From: Dichotomocladium elegans
Lineage: Eukaryota; Mucoromycota; Mucoromycetes; Mucorales; Lichtheimiaceae
Assembly (NCBI GenBank): GCA_025716815.1
Contig: JAIXMN010000046.1
Coordinates: forward strand, 18,501 to 82,500
DNA: 64,000 nt
Reading direction: 5' to 3'
In this document: positions 24,346-37,099 of the stretch, in pieces
How the letters are laid out: each line of letters opens with the position of its first letter
Position numbering within the stretch: position 1 is the first letter of the stretch
The notes under the pieces: generated by a model
The model's input: the letters and a program-made list of their open reading frames with translations, nothing else
The model's database searches: none
What the model was told of the DNA's origin: nothing
Position numbers and translations under genes: made by a program

Positions 24346-25643
24346 TGAGTAGTAAAAAATTCAGTGTAATAAATGTTGCGTCAAGTAGATGTATGCAGCA
24401 ATATTGATAATATAAATACTGTGCGTACGTGTGATATATATATATATAGGTACAGGAAGATAAGTAGAGAAGCTAATGTTAAGAATAGTAAATAATTAAA
24501 TAAGCACTTCGTTGTATACAACATTTCTAGTGTAAAGCCCTGGTCTTTCTGGAAGCGTTGAATTTTCTCGATCCATTGTAATTGATATTGATGACGGGGT
24601 GCGAACTCGAGACATAGCCACATATAGAAGACCATGGGTAAATACTGGATCAGGTAGGTATAGACCCACTTTATCAAACGTTTGTCCTTGGGCTTTGTTA
24701 ATTGTCATCGCGAAGGCCATACGTACAGGAAATTGTGTTCTTTTGAATTGTACGGGGCATCGGTTATTTGTGGGAGTCAATGTAAGGCGTGGGATTAGCG
24801 CTATTTGGCCGATGTGTGTTCCAGTTGCGATTTCTGCTTCGATGACAAAACGCTGAAATGAGCGACATATCAGTCGAGTGCCATTACAGAGGCATTGGGA
24901 GGTGTTAAGATTATGGAGGAGTATGAGTGGGCATCCTCGTTTTAGTTTAAGAGAGTGTGGTGGAAGACCAGATGGGCTGAGCGAGTTGAGAAACTCGGGC
25001 GGGTATGTGATTTGGTCTTCAGGATCATCCATGAAGTCCGCGCTCAGAAATTCTTGAGCATCTCCAGGAAATCTCTCCAGGACAGAGTCGTTGAGCACAG
25101 TGACGTCCTTGTTTTTTGGCGTTAAAATAGCGCGGGACGTGAGGAATTCTCTCGTGAGTATTGAGCTATTGTTTATATCACCAAAGATGATGTCGATCAA
25201 GGCCAGAAAATTGAATCCTGGCAAAACCATTCCATCTGGCACACGAATTTTATCCTCAGTACCTTCAGCAATAGGTTCCTGTCCGGAGCCTATGCGTAGC
25301 AGGTAATTGGAAAACTCTTGCAATGTCAAAGCGTCGTGGGTGTTTGCAGCCTGCTGAACATGCATATTTGTCTGCAAACGATGGACCTGCACGTGAGGCC
25401 AAACATTTGAACAACGCGTGAAACTCTGTGAGACAATTTGTGCTCGCGATGCGTTTGGAACAACAGGCAGCACCTACAAAATACAGGAATATATCAATAA
25501 AAGTAGTTATAGCAGAGCATATTGACTATGATAATCATACCTGCCGGAAATCACCACCAAGAACAACCAGTTTACCACCAAAAGGAACATGTTCAAGCGA
25601 TGGGTTTGTGGATTTCATCAGGTCTTGCATGCTACGATTCACA

Positions 25644-26082
25644 CAACTTACTTATATTGCCTCAAAAGTTCGGCACTCCCCCCCTCAATTCCAAATTTTT
25701 TTTGGAAGTCAGATGCGTTGCCAGCCTGAAAAGTTCCCAAAAATTTTTCAGGCAATGAAGATCCAACTTACTTATATTGCCTCAAAAGTTCGGCACTCCC
25801 CCCCCAACTCAATTTTTTTTTGAGGTCAGACGCACATCCAGCTTAGAAAATTTCAGGCAATGAATCCTTTGTCTTTTTTGCGAATTCATTTGCATCAGTC
25901 CATTCCTTAACAGTAATGCGGTAACTTCAATTCAATCTGACGAGAGAGGCGTGTGCGGATGACATTCAATGTAGGGGATGTGCGCAATCTCTTCATCTTC
26001 GTTAATTCTTTTCTTTTCAACATGGCCCAGTTTGTGCTTAAGGCAATTCGGCAATTTCCCTCAACTACAAAGACATCTTATT
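25644..26082 (+). repeat. MULE-2 left inverted repeat with duplicated end unit
   Basis: Two tandem units both starting CAACTTACTTATATTGCC (25644, 25764). The second matches the right end best through the run near CAGTAATGCGGTAACTTC. The first is closer to the solo units at 22977 and 52902 (TTCCAAATTTTTTT, GTTGCCAGCCTG). Confidence 0.85.
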
Positions 26083-27559
26083 CTCAATGTTCGATGCGAC
26101 GTTGGATCGCTGCGACATCAATAAATCCGTATGAGACATATGTCCAAGCGTCATAAGAATTATATTTCTACGCGTGCCGTGGTCATTTGGTACAGCTAAA
26201 TCAAATTCGAAATCAGGTTTCCAGATAGTCTAATTTTATTAAAATAGACAGCAACAAATAGCAGGAGATGACAAGAAGTAACAGTTGCGTGGTTAAGAGT
26301 AATAGCATTGTATCATGGGCTGGAGTGAAACGGGTCTAATTAACGTAAACTTAATTCCAAAGCTCAGCTACATTAACAAGAAAAAAGGGATACGTGTTGT
26401 ATTCCCGTTTTCATCGTTATTCACATAAGCAACCAATTGCGGATGGGCATTGGGCATTACAATTCCAGGAAACAGTAATTACTGGTATAAGCCAACCAAG
26501 CATGAATGCGTTTCTTCTTTCCTTGCTGATGGTAGTGGGCAAGAAAGGAAATGGATAAAATAACCAAAGCCAGTAAGCGGGATGTCTGGATGGAATTAAC
26601 AACACTGCAATCGTCAATTTCACGACATCTTCTCCACGTTGCCTATTTGATGCATCCATCATAAGTGCACATCATTCATAATCCTTATGGAGCATGCAGC
26701 TTCCGTTTCCATTTATTCCCTACATATGTTCTCATTCCTCCTGCCAGCACTTAACTAATCCTTATTTCACAAACCACAAAGTCCTTGGCATTTGTAGATT
26801 CTGTAGCCATCAATCACTACATGTCTCTTGGTCTACGCCTCCTATAGCGACAATATAAAGATTGCGCGGAAATGACCCGACAAATAGAAGCAGCTGATAA
26901 TTACCGACTTCCCAGGTCAATCGTGTTAATAATGGATAACGCCCTGCTGTTTATGCCTTTCTTTCTTTCACAGACACAAATTAAGATAAGTCGATTATAG
27001 GTGACGCACAACGGTCGATCTCCGTACAATGTGTAGAATGTTGTGCCCAATGGCTCTGTTGGTCTTGATGTTTGTACCAGATGTGAAGCAATTAATGCCC
27101 TCAGCACAAAAATCACCGCGGAAAATAGACAGGCTTATATTTAGAGGCCGACGTCTGTAGTTTTCTCCCTGTTTAATTTCGCGTTACAATCCTTGCCATG
27201 GAACAAGACTTTTTCAATTGCTACATTTTAGATAAACCATGCATAGTCATTGTCACAAATCACTGAGAGAAATCACCAGAGACTTCTTAGTATTCAAACG
27301 CCATCCAGCAACAGCTTTCGTCTTATATGAGATTATACTAAACTACGCGGAATCATTCTTTAGTGGTTACTGTTACGCGCATTCAGTTGCGATTGTTGAA
27401 AAAAGACCATGCTAATAAGTCACAACAGATGAATGAACTATAAAACTCTTTTGAACGCCATTCGCCGTTAAACTTGAACGTAAGTACAGCAGTCCGCTGA
27501 ACATTATCTTTCGAAAGTGATTGACGTATATTTCTGGTACATTAAACAATGCGCGAGTA
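26083..27559. other. MULE-2 internal non-coding region
   Basis: Between the left inverted repeat and the transposase stop. Short minus ORFs (26417-26662, 26901-27116) have no recognised family; the similar region in the 22977-24190 fragment shares blocks but not these ORFs, so I do not call genes. Confidence 0.45.
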
Positions 27560-29767
27560 TCAATTGTTTTGACGGCGGAAATTAGCATTTGGAGGAATGG
27601 TAAGAGCTGCGCCAATGAAGGAATTAATTGAGGAAAGCTCTTCAGTAAGGTTATTAATCCGTGTGACGGCTTCTGCAATCTTGTCAGGATCTTCAACCAT
27701 CGATCCCCCAATGCGACGTCTAAGAGCAGTGATGGATGCTGCGTGCTTCTGAAGTGCATCCTCAAGTAGCTCTTTCGCCGTTGGCGTATGCGTCAGGCGT
27801 TCTCTGGCAGAAGTAACCGGTTCATGTGGCACCTGTTGCATATATGTTGCAGAACTGTCCAAAAGTGCTGGACGGACAACTACACCGTTGACATGTTGTT
27901 GCACTAGAAACATATGCTTACATGGGCGGCGCGTTGTGCTAAACCAAGGACAAGTGCAAGCTGTAATCTGTGAACCACTGGTGTGGACCTGGTAAGAATG
28001 GTAAGAGTATGCTAGGATAAAAGGCGTGTTGAATCATGACTTCCTTACTTCATACGTGGTTCCATCCATTGAAAACGAGCTAACGATATACTCGTTTTCC
28101 GCTTGCAACGTTATCATTGCGGGTAACATGGCACGATCGACCAACTCAGCTTTTCTTTCTTCTCTGCAGAAGCGATGTTCACTAATACCCATTCGGCCAA
28201 CGTTGGCGGACAGTCGTCGAATCTCTTGTTTTATGTCGAATTCGACAACTGACGTCAAGATCTCGAGAAGCGCATCCATACGATGGACACGTTTACGCTG
28301 CAAGTAAACGGTCTTAAGCTGGTTGTGCCAAGATTCAACATAGTTGTTGGTTTCCATGTTGGTGTATACAGCTGGCTGGTGGCAGGCCGCCCAACGTTCG
28401 CATCCTTGCGCTCCTTCAACCCAGTAACGCTTAAAGTAAGTCGCGAATTCAACCTGGGTCCTGTGTATCTGTTGAGAAAGGTATCAAGAAGTTCGTTGAA
28501 CTTCTCGATATCCTTCTCATACATCAGGTCGCGCAGGTGCTGGCGGACTACTTTTCTTGCTTGCTCTGGTGTCCGTCCTTGCTCTCCAACAACTTTCGAT
28601 TGCACGTTCTTCATCCATGAGCGCATGACGTGCCATGTACAGTACTGAATGGTGCAGCTCTGCCACACCTCACAGATCGCGTTGTCCTCTGGAAGACTGC
28701 AATCTATTGTGATTCTGTGTGGGACTACGCCAAGTGAATGCAAGAAGCGGAACCAGCGAACAAGGGGATGGGATGACAGATTATTTGTCAAAAGGTAGGC
28801 AACAGGAACACCACGACCAGCTATAGGATGGCGGATGACCATGGTGTATAACACACCATCGTTGTAACGGCTGACGTCATGGGTTGCATCCAAAGAAAAG
28901 AACTTGGCACCAACGAGCAGCGTTTTCTGCCATGGAGCAGTGAAACCGAAGGCGAAGTATTCAGCAGAAAGAGCACTTCCTGCATCATCGCCATCGGTCC
29001 ATGTCTCATACCCTTTAGCACTAAGTTCTGTCAGCCACTTTTGGATCGATTCGAAATCGTTGTCGCTTCTCTCGCATTTTTGCTGACGATGTTTATAATA
29101 AACATTATAAACATCAGTGGTGCTGATATGGGCCTCTCGTTGATTACTGTTTACACCGTCGTATTCATGCTGCAGCGACGTGCGAATTTGACGAACATTA
29201 TATCCTTTGCGGATTTCAGCAAGGATGCGTGCTTTGAGCTCGTCAGAAAGTGGCAAGTACTTGACATCGTCGATAGATCCAGGGATGTGACCGGTATGCT
29301 CCTTAGTATAATGAAAAACGACCTTGGTCGGATCGTCTTTATAGCATGTAAGCTTTAAACCGGCCTCGCATCCTACTTGCTTCGATTTTTTCTGGATAGG
29401 CCGACTTCCTTGGCCCTCTTCTGATATGCTAGCTTTGCTGTCGCCGCTATGTTTCACGCGGAAACGTGTCGAGCAGTGACAGTTATAATATCGCGTCCAC
29501 AGCACTTTCTTCTTGAAATTTTTCGAGCGTTTCGGCGTATCTTAATGAACTTAACGTTATATTTCCTGTCGTGGGAATATATTTGTCTTCGTTATTACCT
29601 TCAGGGTTCATTTCCTTCGGCTGATAGATACGGTCATATACCCAGCATTCCCCGGTTTTTTGGGGAGCCTGCTTCAGAACCTCAACATAATTGTCGACAT
29701 GACATTCGGTCTCGCGCAGATCTTGGTGACGGATCGCGGAAGTGGTGGCATTGTTATTGCTGCTCAT
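27560..29767 (-). pseudogene. MULE-2 transposase with SWIM finger, one frameshift
   Basis: Mutator-like transposase. Start ATG 29767 with an N-terminal region, then exon 29505 onward: CHCSTRF and HTGHIPGSIDD (zinc and flanking region), the catalytic LDATH (first D), ITIDCSLPEDNAI (second D), CTWHVMRSW, and NNYVESWHNQLK (E). The SWIM zinc finger CTCPWFSTTRRPCKHMF follows a GT-AG intron near 28034-27985, then a coiled-coil-like C-terminus to 27560. A one-base frameshift near 28455 separates LNRYTG from EFATYFKRYW, so the copy is inactive unless read otherwise. A second frame change joins the two 5' ORFs near 29500 and may be an intron. Confidence 0.85.
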
Positions 29768-30289
29768 TTTCGCCGAGATTCTTTTGTACGATCACTTAGG
29801 TGGGAAGCAAAAAAGATATCTAGCACAATACTGCTCCGAATTTTTTTTATTGTACCGCATTTCTATTCTGTTCATGTTACATGTTCCTATATCACGCCTT
29901 TGCGAAGAAACAAGTTTCGCAGTTTAGTTAAATTACTGTAAACCTCAATGCTATGCATAAGGAATGTGCCATGAATGATTCTTTGCGCAATGTTTATTTT
30001 ACATTCCAACAATCCCTTCCCAGTATGGGTTATATGTCGCGCCAGTATCAGAGTTCCTATCCCTCCTCATCTTAGCCCTTAATCAAGGAGACCCAGCTGC
30101 CATGATCAACCTGAAAATGCTGCGTTTTTTTTTTCGCCCCACCATGGCCGTTAACATTGCATTACAAATTGTGTACTGATGGTATGATTACGAAGTCATT
30201 ATCCTTCGAAGTAAACGATCGTGTCTTATTAATCTAATTACAAAAGACATCCTAGCGTCTAAGTGATCTATTAGATGCTAAAAGATGTT
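29768..30289. other. MULE-2 promoter-side spacer, no gene seen
   Basis: AT-rich region upstream of the MULE-2 transposase; no supportable ORF. Confidence 0.4.
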
Positions 30290-30600
30290 TTCTTTGTAGT
30301 TGAGGGAAATTGCCGAATTGCCTTAAGCACAAACTGGGCCATGTTGAAAAGAAAAGAATTAACGAAGATGAAGAGATTGCGCACATCCCCTACATTGAAT
30401 GTCATCTGCACACGTCTCTCTCGTCAGATTGAATTGAAGTTACCGCATTACTGTTAAGGAATGGACTGATGCAAATGAATTCGCAAAAAAGTCAAAGGAT
30501 TCATTGCCTGAAATTTTCTAAGCTGGATGTGCGTCTGACCTCAAAAAAAAATTGAGTTGGGGGGGGAGTGCCGAACTTTTGAGGCAATATAAGTAAGTTG
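30290..30600 (-). repeat. MULE-2 right inverted repeat
   Basis: Inverted complement of 25764-26082 with a few differences, ending AAGTAAGTTG at 30600. Confidence 0.85.
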
Positions 30601-33600
30601 CGATTCACACAGTCAACAATGTCACGGCTTATCATCGATGCCTCATCCCATATTATGAGAGAAGTCAGTTTGAGCAGACGTCCAGTGTGAGATCGAGGAG
30701 TAAAGGAGCAAGTAGTGTTGCTGTAAACATCAAGCGGAATTTTGAACGTGGAATGTGCTGTGGGTCCACCTTCAAGAAGCAAAGCTGCCGTTCCACTTGT
30801 TGCAACAGCAAGGGCGATATCACCACTACGACGTACATGCTCCAGCAGTGCATTAAACAGATATGTTTTGCCGGTGCCACCTGGGCCGTCGATAAAGTAC
30901 AACTTTGTCGAGTTTGCTTGTTCCTCTAATGAGTGGCAAATTGCGTCGAAGGCTGCTTGCTGATCACTATTAAATGTGAATTCACGGGCTGGTTGGGACT
31001 GCAATGTGGCAATTATGCGGCGTTGTTCGAGAATAATGTAAGGCTCGGCGGGACCTTGGAGGTCGAGGGTGAGGCTGGGTTCCTCGGGAAGAACAAAACC
31101 TTCAAATTCCAAAAGAGACCGTGAGAGCCCAGCCATGATAGCCTCGATTGCAAGTAAACCTTTGCTGAAAATATGCTCACCCGGCTGCAATAATGGATCG
31201 CCAGCATATATTCTTTCAGAATGCAAAAAGTCTTCTGTAAGGGCACTGCGATAATGAAGCCAAAGTGCAAATGGATCCTCCGGTTGACAAAATGTCAAAA
31301 TCACGACAAATAATGAGCGGAGTGCACTGGGAAGCTGGTACATACAGGCTTGCTCAAGGCATTCGTTCCATTCCTGTTGGCCGGTTAAGAGCCCACGGCT
31401 TCTGGCAGCTGCTTGGAATGAAGGTAAAACTTCACCACTCACAGTACGCAGATCCTCAAAGCTTGTTGCCCCAGGAACATGGTATAGCAACATTCGAAGG
31501 TGGTACTTTTCGACTTGGCTTGGTGAAACAGCATAAATACGGCCGATGGTACCTCCATGGCCACGTTCACAAAGCTTCCACCGCCGTTCATTTTTTACAT
31601 AAACATGCTGTTCGGGAAAATCCGGGTATAGGATGGACGAAACAACAGGATTCTGTGCATTATAAGTGAACCATGCAGTCAGAGTTGTTTCGTGGGCACG
31701 ACTAACAACATCTGAGGGAGTGTCATCATCGTCAAAGTAGACCAATTGTTCGTTATGTAAGTGCACAGCCAAGTGCTGGTGTGCTGGAAATTCCTGATGC
31801 AACGAAAAGCCAAAAATACGCCAACACGCCTCTGATGCTGAGACGTAATGGGTGTCAATGTACTGCTGAATTTCGTCAACAGGGGGATCATCGTTACTCG
31901 TTATATTTGCATCAGGCTGCTGGTGTGTGATAACCACTGAAGCGTGGTCATGGTCTTTATACACGTACTTGTACACATATTTGATGGATGTAATCGACGT
32001 GCAAATCTCGACGTTAATATGAGCATCGTACTTTTTCATAAGAAGAGGTTGTGGGGAACAACCCATCGATTGTCAAGCGCATATCCCCGTCTTTCCACAG
32101 TATCGCCTTGGGGATTACGTCTTCTGCGGTAGATCAGATAGCCGCCATCCTCGTTCAATTGCGTCTCATCAGCGAAGTCTTTTGGGAATTGCTTGGTACA
32201 TATACCATTGTTCATGCACGGGCAAGTCGGGTTTAGTGCACCACACGGCCCATGCATCATATGCTTTTCAATAGTAGCACGCCCAACCGAGTCTTCTCTA
32301 TCTGGTAACTCCGCAGAAACAATACTGTCAACGATTGTGGTTGTTAGAGGCTTATCGTCGTTTGCGAGGATCAGCAAGATATGCGGGTGCGGCAAACCAC
32401 GCTTTTGGAACTCCACAGTATGCACGTGTGCAATGACTCGATCGAGGATTGCTCCTTTGGTAAGGTCATCCATAAGATTTTTCAATTTCAAGCAGAACAC
32501 GCGCAGTAATATCAGGTCGATCTGATGCTGATTGCCCAGCAAGAAGAGCACTCTGAATTTCCGGCCAACGCGGGTTGCAGGTGAATGTGACAAAGAGGTC
32601 GGGTTTACCAAAGCGGCGCACAATGCTCATTGCATCTTGATATAGCTGTTGCATGTGTCGAGGACCACCGTAGAATGATGAAGGCAAAATTACTCTCCTT
32701 CCAACATTACTCATGTCATTATCACCTAGATGCAAGGCATCTACAACACCACCGTAAAGATCCGCGCGTAGTTTGCTTTGGTTATGGCGGATATAACCAA
32801 GACGACCCGATCCCATCTTTGCATAGTTATCGACAATGAATTGCTGAAACAGCTTTCCAAAACGATGAAGATCATGTCTCTCAGCGTCATCATCATTGCC
32901 GCGAACCATGAGACGGTAACTATACCAATCCATGACTGTGATTTTGGTACCTTCTGGACTTCGCGCTTCAATAGTCCAACCCTCATCTCCTTTAAGAACA
33001 GATTTCAAAATATATGAGATATGCTAAAAGTTACCGAATTCAGTGTCAGCGAACCTTCAGGAAATATCAGCACATAATGAAGTGCATCATAGAAGCGATG
33101 CATCTCTGAAATTTGCTGCAACTCATTGCTACAGGTTCTTATAACAATGTCACGATTTCCAATATCTTCATGATCAGGATTATCAACAATAAAAATGCCA
33201 ATTTCTGCATCATTCAGTCGATTGTACCGGCGCGGATCAGGGGTATTTTCCGCCCTGATAATCATGGCTACATCTCGAAAGTCGCCATGACTACGTGCAA
33301 TCTCAGCCATGCTTTTAAAAGATTGCAGCAAGGGACTTATCCGATGCATCATATCCTGCAGTTCTTCGAGAGTCTCACGGCGCAGATGGGCGTTACTGAC
33401 ATTTTCACGCACCTGGAGCTCCGTCGCTGGATCATGCACATAGATTTGTGCAAACGCTGGCTGATTGTTTTCATTTGCAGGAAATAGCGAACCAATTCGG
33501 TGGTAAATGCTTCCATGAATTCGGAAATTGTAAGCACCTCCGTGCGAGTTTGCGACAGAATGATCCATACTGATACCCATCGAGGTGAAGCTTAAAGCGC

Positions 33601-34257
33601 TGTTGTATGCACGAATATACGTGCGGAAATCTTTGGAGCGCGCATCACTCCCACGTAGCAAGCGTCTGATTTCTTGAGGGGTGGAGTTCCATTGAGGGAG
33701 ACTCACTGCACCCTGCGAGCAGCACAGTGAAAATCGCAGTGAGTTGACAGCTGATCCTGAAACACGTTCTTCAATCCACATACGCGCATGACAGTAGGCA
33801 CATTCTGCATCCATCGTGCCAAAGGAATGTCTTTCTGGTTCTATACCACTTGTAACGCGGGCAATATTGTGATGCGTGAGCTACAGATTAGATAAGGTTA
33901 CTTGCCTGGACAAACTGAGCAAATGGTGATTTTTAAACTAACCGCGACTTGTGTTTCAGTATCTTGATCATTATTGGCAGGATTCATTGGGCAATTACGA
34001 TGTGAGCGTCGCGAATGGCCGAGCTGATTGCAACTCGCGCATCGTTGCTCAGATCTTCCCTCCTGCTCCTGGCTGAGATTTTCCTCGTTTTGAGCGCGGG
34101 CAGCCAAGCGTCTGGGATTTGCCAGACAATCGCGATGGCTGGTGCATTGATGGCCGGAAAGCCCACAGGTGGGGCACGTTGGTGTAGTCATTATAATTGT
34201 ATTGAAAAGATGGAGAGACTCGTCAGTTACAAAATCAGTTACAAAAGTAGAGGCCAA

Positions 34258-35215
34258 AACCTTTTAGTACTCGGGGCTATTGAGCTTATCAATCTGATCA
34301 CTTCCTTTTTTGAAAGTTAGCTTATCTAATTTTTATCTTTTTAATATAATAGATACAATCAGACCTTACCTATAGCTGAGGGGGATCAAAGCAGATGTTT
34401 AATGTGATCTGCGTTAGATGTAGATATATACATATATGAAATCCAAGACTTTCACATGAATGTTGCAGCTACGAAGAGCCATTAATATAACATGCAGAAA
34501 AAATACACGCGTAAAGGTATCCGATAAGGAGATATAGCAACAACCTCATTACAATTCTATTTATGGCAGGACAGGAACCACAGATATCGTTCCCTATTTT
34601 TTCAGCCATACGTGAGAGGAACCCGACCATATCTCAACGACCACAAACAGGTTCCCAGTGCTACCAACCTCGCCACAAAACCTTCCACGACTACTATAGA
34701 GTCTGTATGGAAGCTATCAGCAAAGCTTTCTATACTTGATTTTCCAAGAAACCATTCAAAAAATAAATTCAGCATTCTTCTAATCTATATGAAACCTGCA
34801 ATATAATAAAACCTCCAATAAACGTATAAAGATATTGACCCATCTGGCACTGCGTTATGAAGATGGAAGAATAAGTATACCACAGAAAAACGTTTTAACT
34901 TTACATGGCCAACTATAGATTGCTAAAACTTTGCGCATGTTAAATATAAAGCCAATCATGTCGCTGATTTCGTCCGCGATTACCATAAAAGGGCTGCTTA
35001 CGTAACAGAATTGTAAGTACCCTTTGTAATTTAATAGTAGATTGTTTTATGGAGAAGCGCAAAATTAAACATGCAATTACAATGATGTCTTTACTTACAG
35101 CCAAGAGAACTAGGAGGATGTTAATGCAATGATTGCTAGCAGTCAGTGCGCGTAGACTTATCAAGTCAGCTTCTTGTAACAGTTTACGGTTGATGCAAAG
35201 CAGTTAATAAAGAAA
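34258..35215. other. Upstream of Helitron 2, no gene seen
   Basis: AT-rich sequence likely containing the 5' end of Helitron 2. No gene supported. Confidence 0.4.
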
Positions 35216-35402
35216 AAATTGGGAGGGGGCTTGTGGCTGATCTTCATTGCCTGAAAAATTCTTGGGAACTTTTCGGGTTTTGCTATTTGCACCACCCCAT
35301 TTACACCACCCCTGTTTCAAACCCAGCCGGCGGCCCACCCCACACCATGCTCTTACACCACCCCTCATGCAAACCTTGCCCGGCGCGCACCACCCCCCCT
35401 CA
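35216..35402 (+). repeat. Repeat family R, CACC-rich copy
   Basis: Contains TTCATTGCCTGAAAAATTC then TTTTGCTATTTGCACCACCC, CCCCTGTTTCAAACCCAGCC and CCCCTCATGCAAACCTTGCC. Same unit as at 16538 and, reversed, at 52683. Confidence 0.75.
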
Positions 35403-35550
35403 AACTGTGGCCATTCATCTTCATAGACAGCATGGACATCGCTGGCAGATGTTTCAAATAAATGCATTACCACCTGCTGTAAAGCGTGAGTCAGTTTCTG
35501 TAATGCGTGTTTTTTTTTATTAAAAAAAGCCCTTTAAATGTAGGCAATTG

Positions 35551-36148
35551 CTATTTCAACATTCTGTCATCATCGCTTATGTTGCATGCTATCACATTCA
35601 ATCCGCCTTTAGGCATTGGTAGCACCTGGTGGGGGCCACGAGAATACTCAAATGAAGATGAGAAAAGAGACTCCCACGGATCATCTCGACCATTCCGTTT
35701 CATTACACCAACACGAAATGGGTCCACTTCAGGCGACTGGAATGGTGCATCTTCCTTAATCTTGACAAGGATAAAGTGACTCCCGATGAGTTGCAACACG
35801 ATTGGGTGCGTACTCTTCGCCTTAGCAGGATGTGTTTGGAAAGGGAGGAAGAGGTAAGTGTTACTGCCATAAACAGCAATCGGTCGCCCAAATGTGTCCG
35901 CCGCAATCTGTGAACATTCTGGGGAAATGAACCATTCCCCTGATGCCTCACTCAGCTCCTTTTCGATGCGGGCTTTTGGATACCCTACATAATCCTTATC
36001 TTGCATAGCAATAAACTGCTCGCGCATCTCCTTCTTCACGTATTCGTATTCATCTTCTGCGCCATACACAGCAAATGCAATTGCACGAAAACCACAATTG
36101 CCATCACCAAGAGGATTAAAAACCGAGTCAACAGTATGGCGTGGAATA
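35551..36148 (-). pseudogene. OTU-like cysteine protease domain, C-terminal part of FAR1-MULE-OTU
   Basis: Ubiquitin-protease-like OTU domain: FNPLGDGNCGFRAIAFAVYG holds the catalytic D and C, and GSHFILVKI the catalytic H. It ends PKGGLNVIACNISDDD near 35551; a further exon may follow at 35480-35410 (MHLFETSASDVHAVYEDEW), itself ended by a family R repeat. The start of the domain is separated from the rest of its gene: MULE-1 inserted at 36148/36149, and the frame resumes at 49709 with SDLHLVTDIIPR. Joined without one duplication the frame is open across the site. OTU domains fused behind FAR1-type MULE transposases occur in other fungi and protists; the link here follows from that frame. 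Confidence 0.85.
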
Positions 36149-36948
36149 GCAAAAATTGAATTTTGTGTCCGTAAAGGGTGGAGTTCGAAAAAATTGGGTG
36201 TGTCCCCCAAAATTTTCCGTCCAGATTTGTGACCATATTGCCTGTATTTTCTTTTTTTTTTTACTTGTTGCTCACCAAGCAAGATCTATCGCATTCCTTT
36301 CCAACTGCTGATGCATGACATTGTTCTCTGAAAGGGCAACTCAAGTAATGGCTGGCACAATGACTACTAAGCTTCGGAATTAGTGTTTCATTTCCGCGTA
36401 ATTGAGCTCGTCTGTCCGCAATTCAGTAATTTCGGTCTTACATCTTGTCTAATCGCAAAGTGCCTACCATCTGTAGTAGAATGTTGGATCTCATTCAAGA
36501 TTCGGCGCGAACATCCCTCCTGGTAAATGTCTGCCATGTTGGCAAGCGCTTTTAGATTATTAATTTATTTCGCGTAGCTCAGGCGTGTAGATTTGTACAA
36601 GTCATCTTCAAACAAACGATCCGATTTCTCCTGGAACATCCAGCATCAGGAGCATTGCTTCCTGTAGATTGACATTGTTAAGGAACGATCTGAACTTGTT
36701 ATTTATTTCCTGTAAGTAATGCGTATAATTTGACAATTCAGCATGCGTGTCCCTCCAACTATTTGAAAAAACTGCAATTTACAAAAAGACAACGCGAATT
36801 CCCACCTTTCCAATGGACACAGATAATGCGACAAATGTGCGGAATGCGACAACTGCGACGAATGTGAAGAATGTGAAGAATGCGGGGAATGTGACAGATG
36901 CGACGAATGTGAGAAGTGTAATCCCAGAATGCACGTCGTCGGTAAGTA
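36149..36948 (+). repeat. MULE-1 left inverted repeat
   Basis: Mirror of 48900-49700. Its inner end (36823-36925) is an array of imperfect GAATGTGA / GAATGCGA words, about ten in a row, a possible transposase-binding array. Confidence 0.93.
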
Positions 36949-37099
36949 GAGCAGTTAAACAATGGATTCATTATAGTCGGTGTCGCCTTAGAAGCATTAA
37001 ATCCACGGTAAATAAAATTAAAGAGCATAAAAAAGGTCCCTTTCGTCGCTAAGCAGATTTTTATTATATGTAGGATGCCACTTTTTTGAGGCACCACGT

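Larger units (their letters stand above)
25644..30600. mobile_element. MULE-2, inserted in Helitron 2 helicase
   Basis: Flanked by the 9-bp direct repeat CGATTCACA (25635-25643 and 30601-30609), the size typical of Mutator-like elements. Ends read CAACTTACTTATATTGCCTC on both sides, inverted. The inverted similarity continues about 310 bp from 25764 on the left and 30600 inward on the right; the left side has an extra 120-bp copy of the end unit (25644-25763). One MULE transposase gene lies on the minus strand. Confidence 0.92.
24496..34191 (-). pseudogene. Helitron 2 Rep/helicase gene, split by MULE-2
   Basis: From ATG 34191: zinc knuckles CPTCGLSGHQCTSHRDC and CASCNQLGHSRRSHRNCP, then CAYCHARMW, the Rep domain (FVTFTCNPRWPEI, HUH in GLPHPHIL, two Tyr in IKYVYKYVYK) and PIF1-like helicase (Walker A GPGGTGKT, IIWDEASM). 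The gene is cut at 30609 inside ...DCVNR by MULE-2 (25644-30600) and resumes at 25643 with SMQDLMKSTNPS, GGKLVVLGGDFRQ, an intron, and the C-terminal AMTINKAQGQT and LYVAMSRVR, ending 24496. Joining the flanks and removing one 9-bp copy keeps frame. Two frameshifts are visible, near 32480 (within ARV...) and near 32045 (before MKKYDAHINVEI). Family firm, gene dead. Confidence 0.88.
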
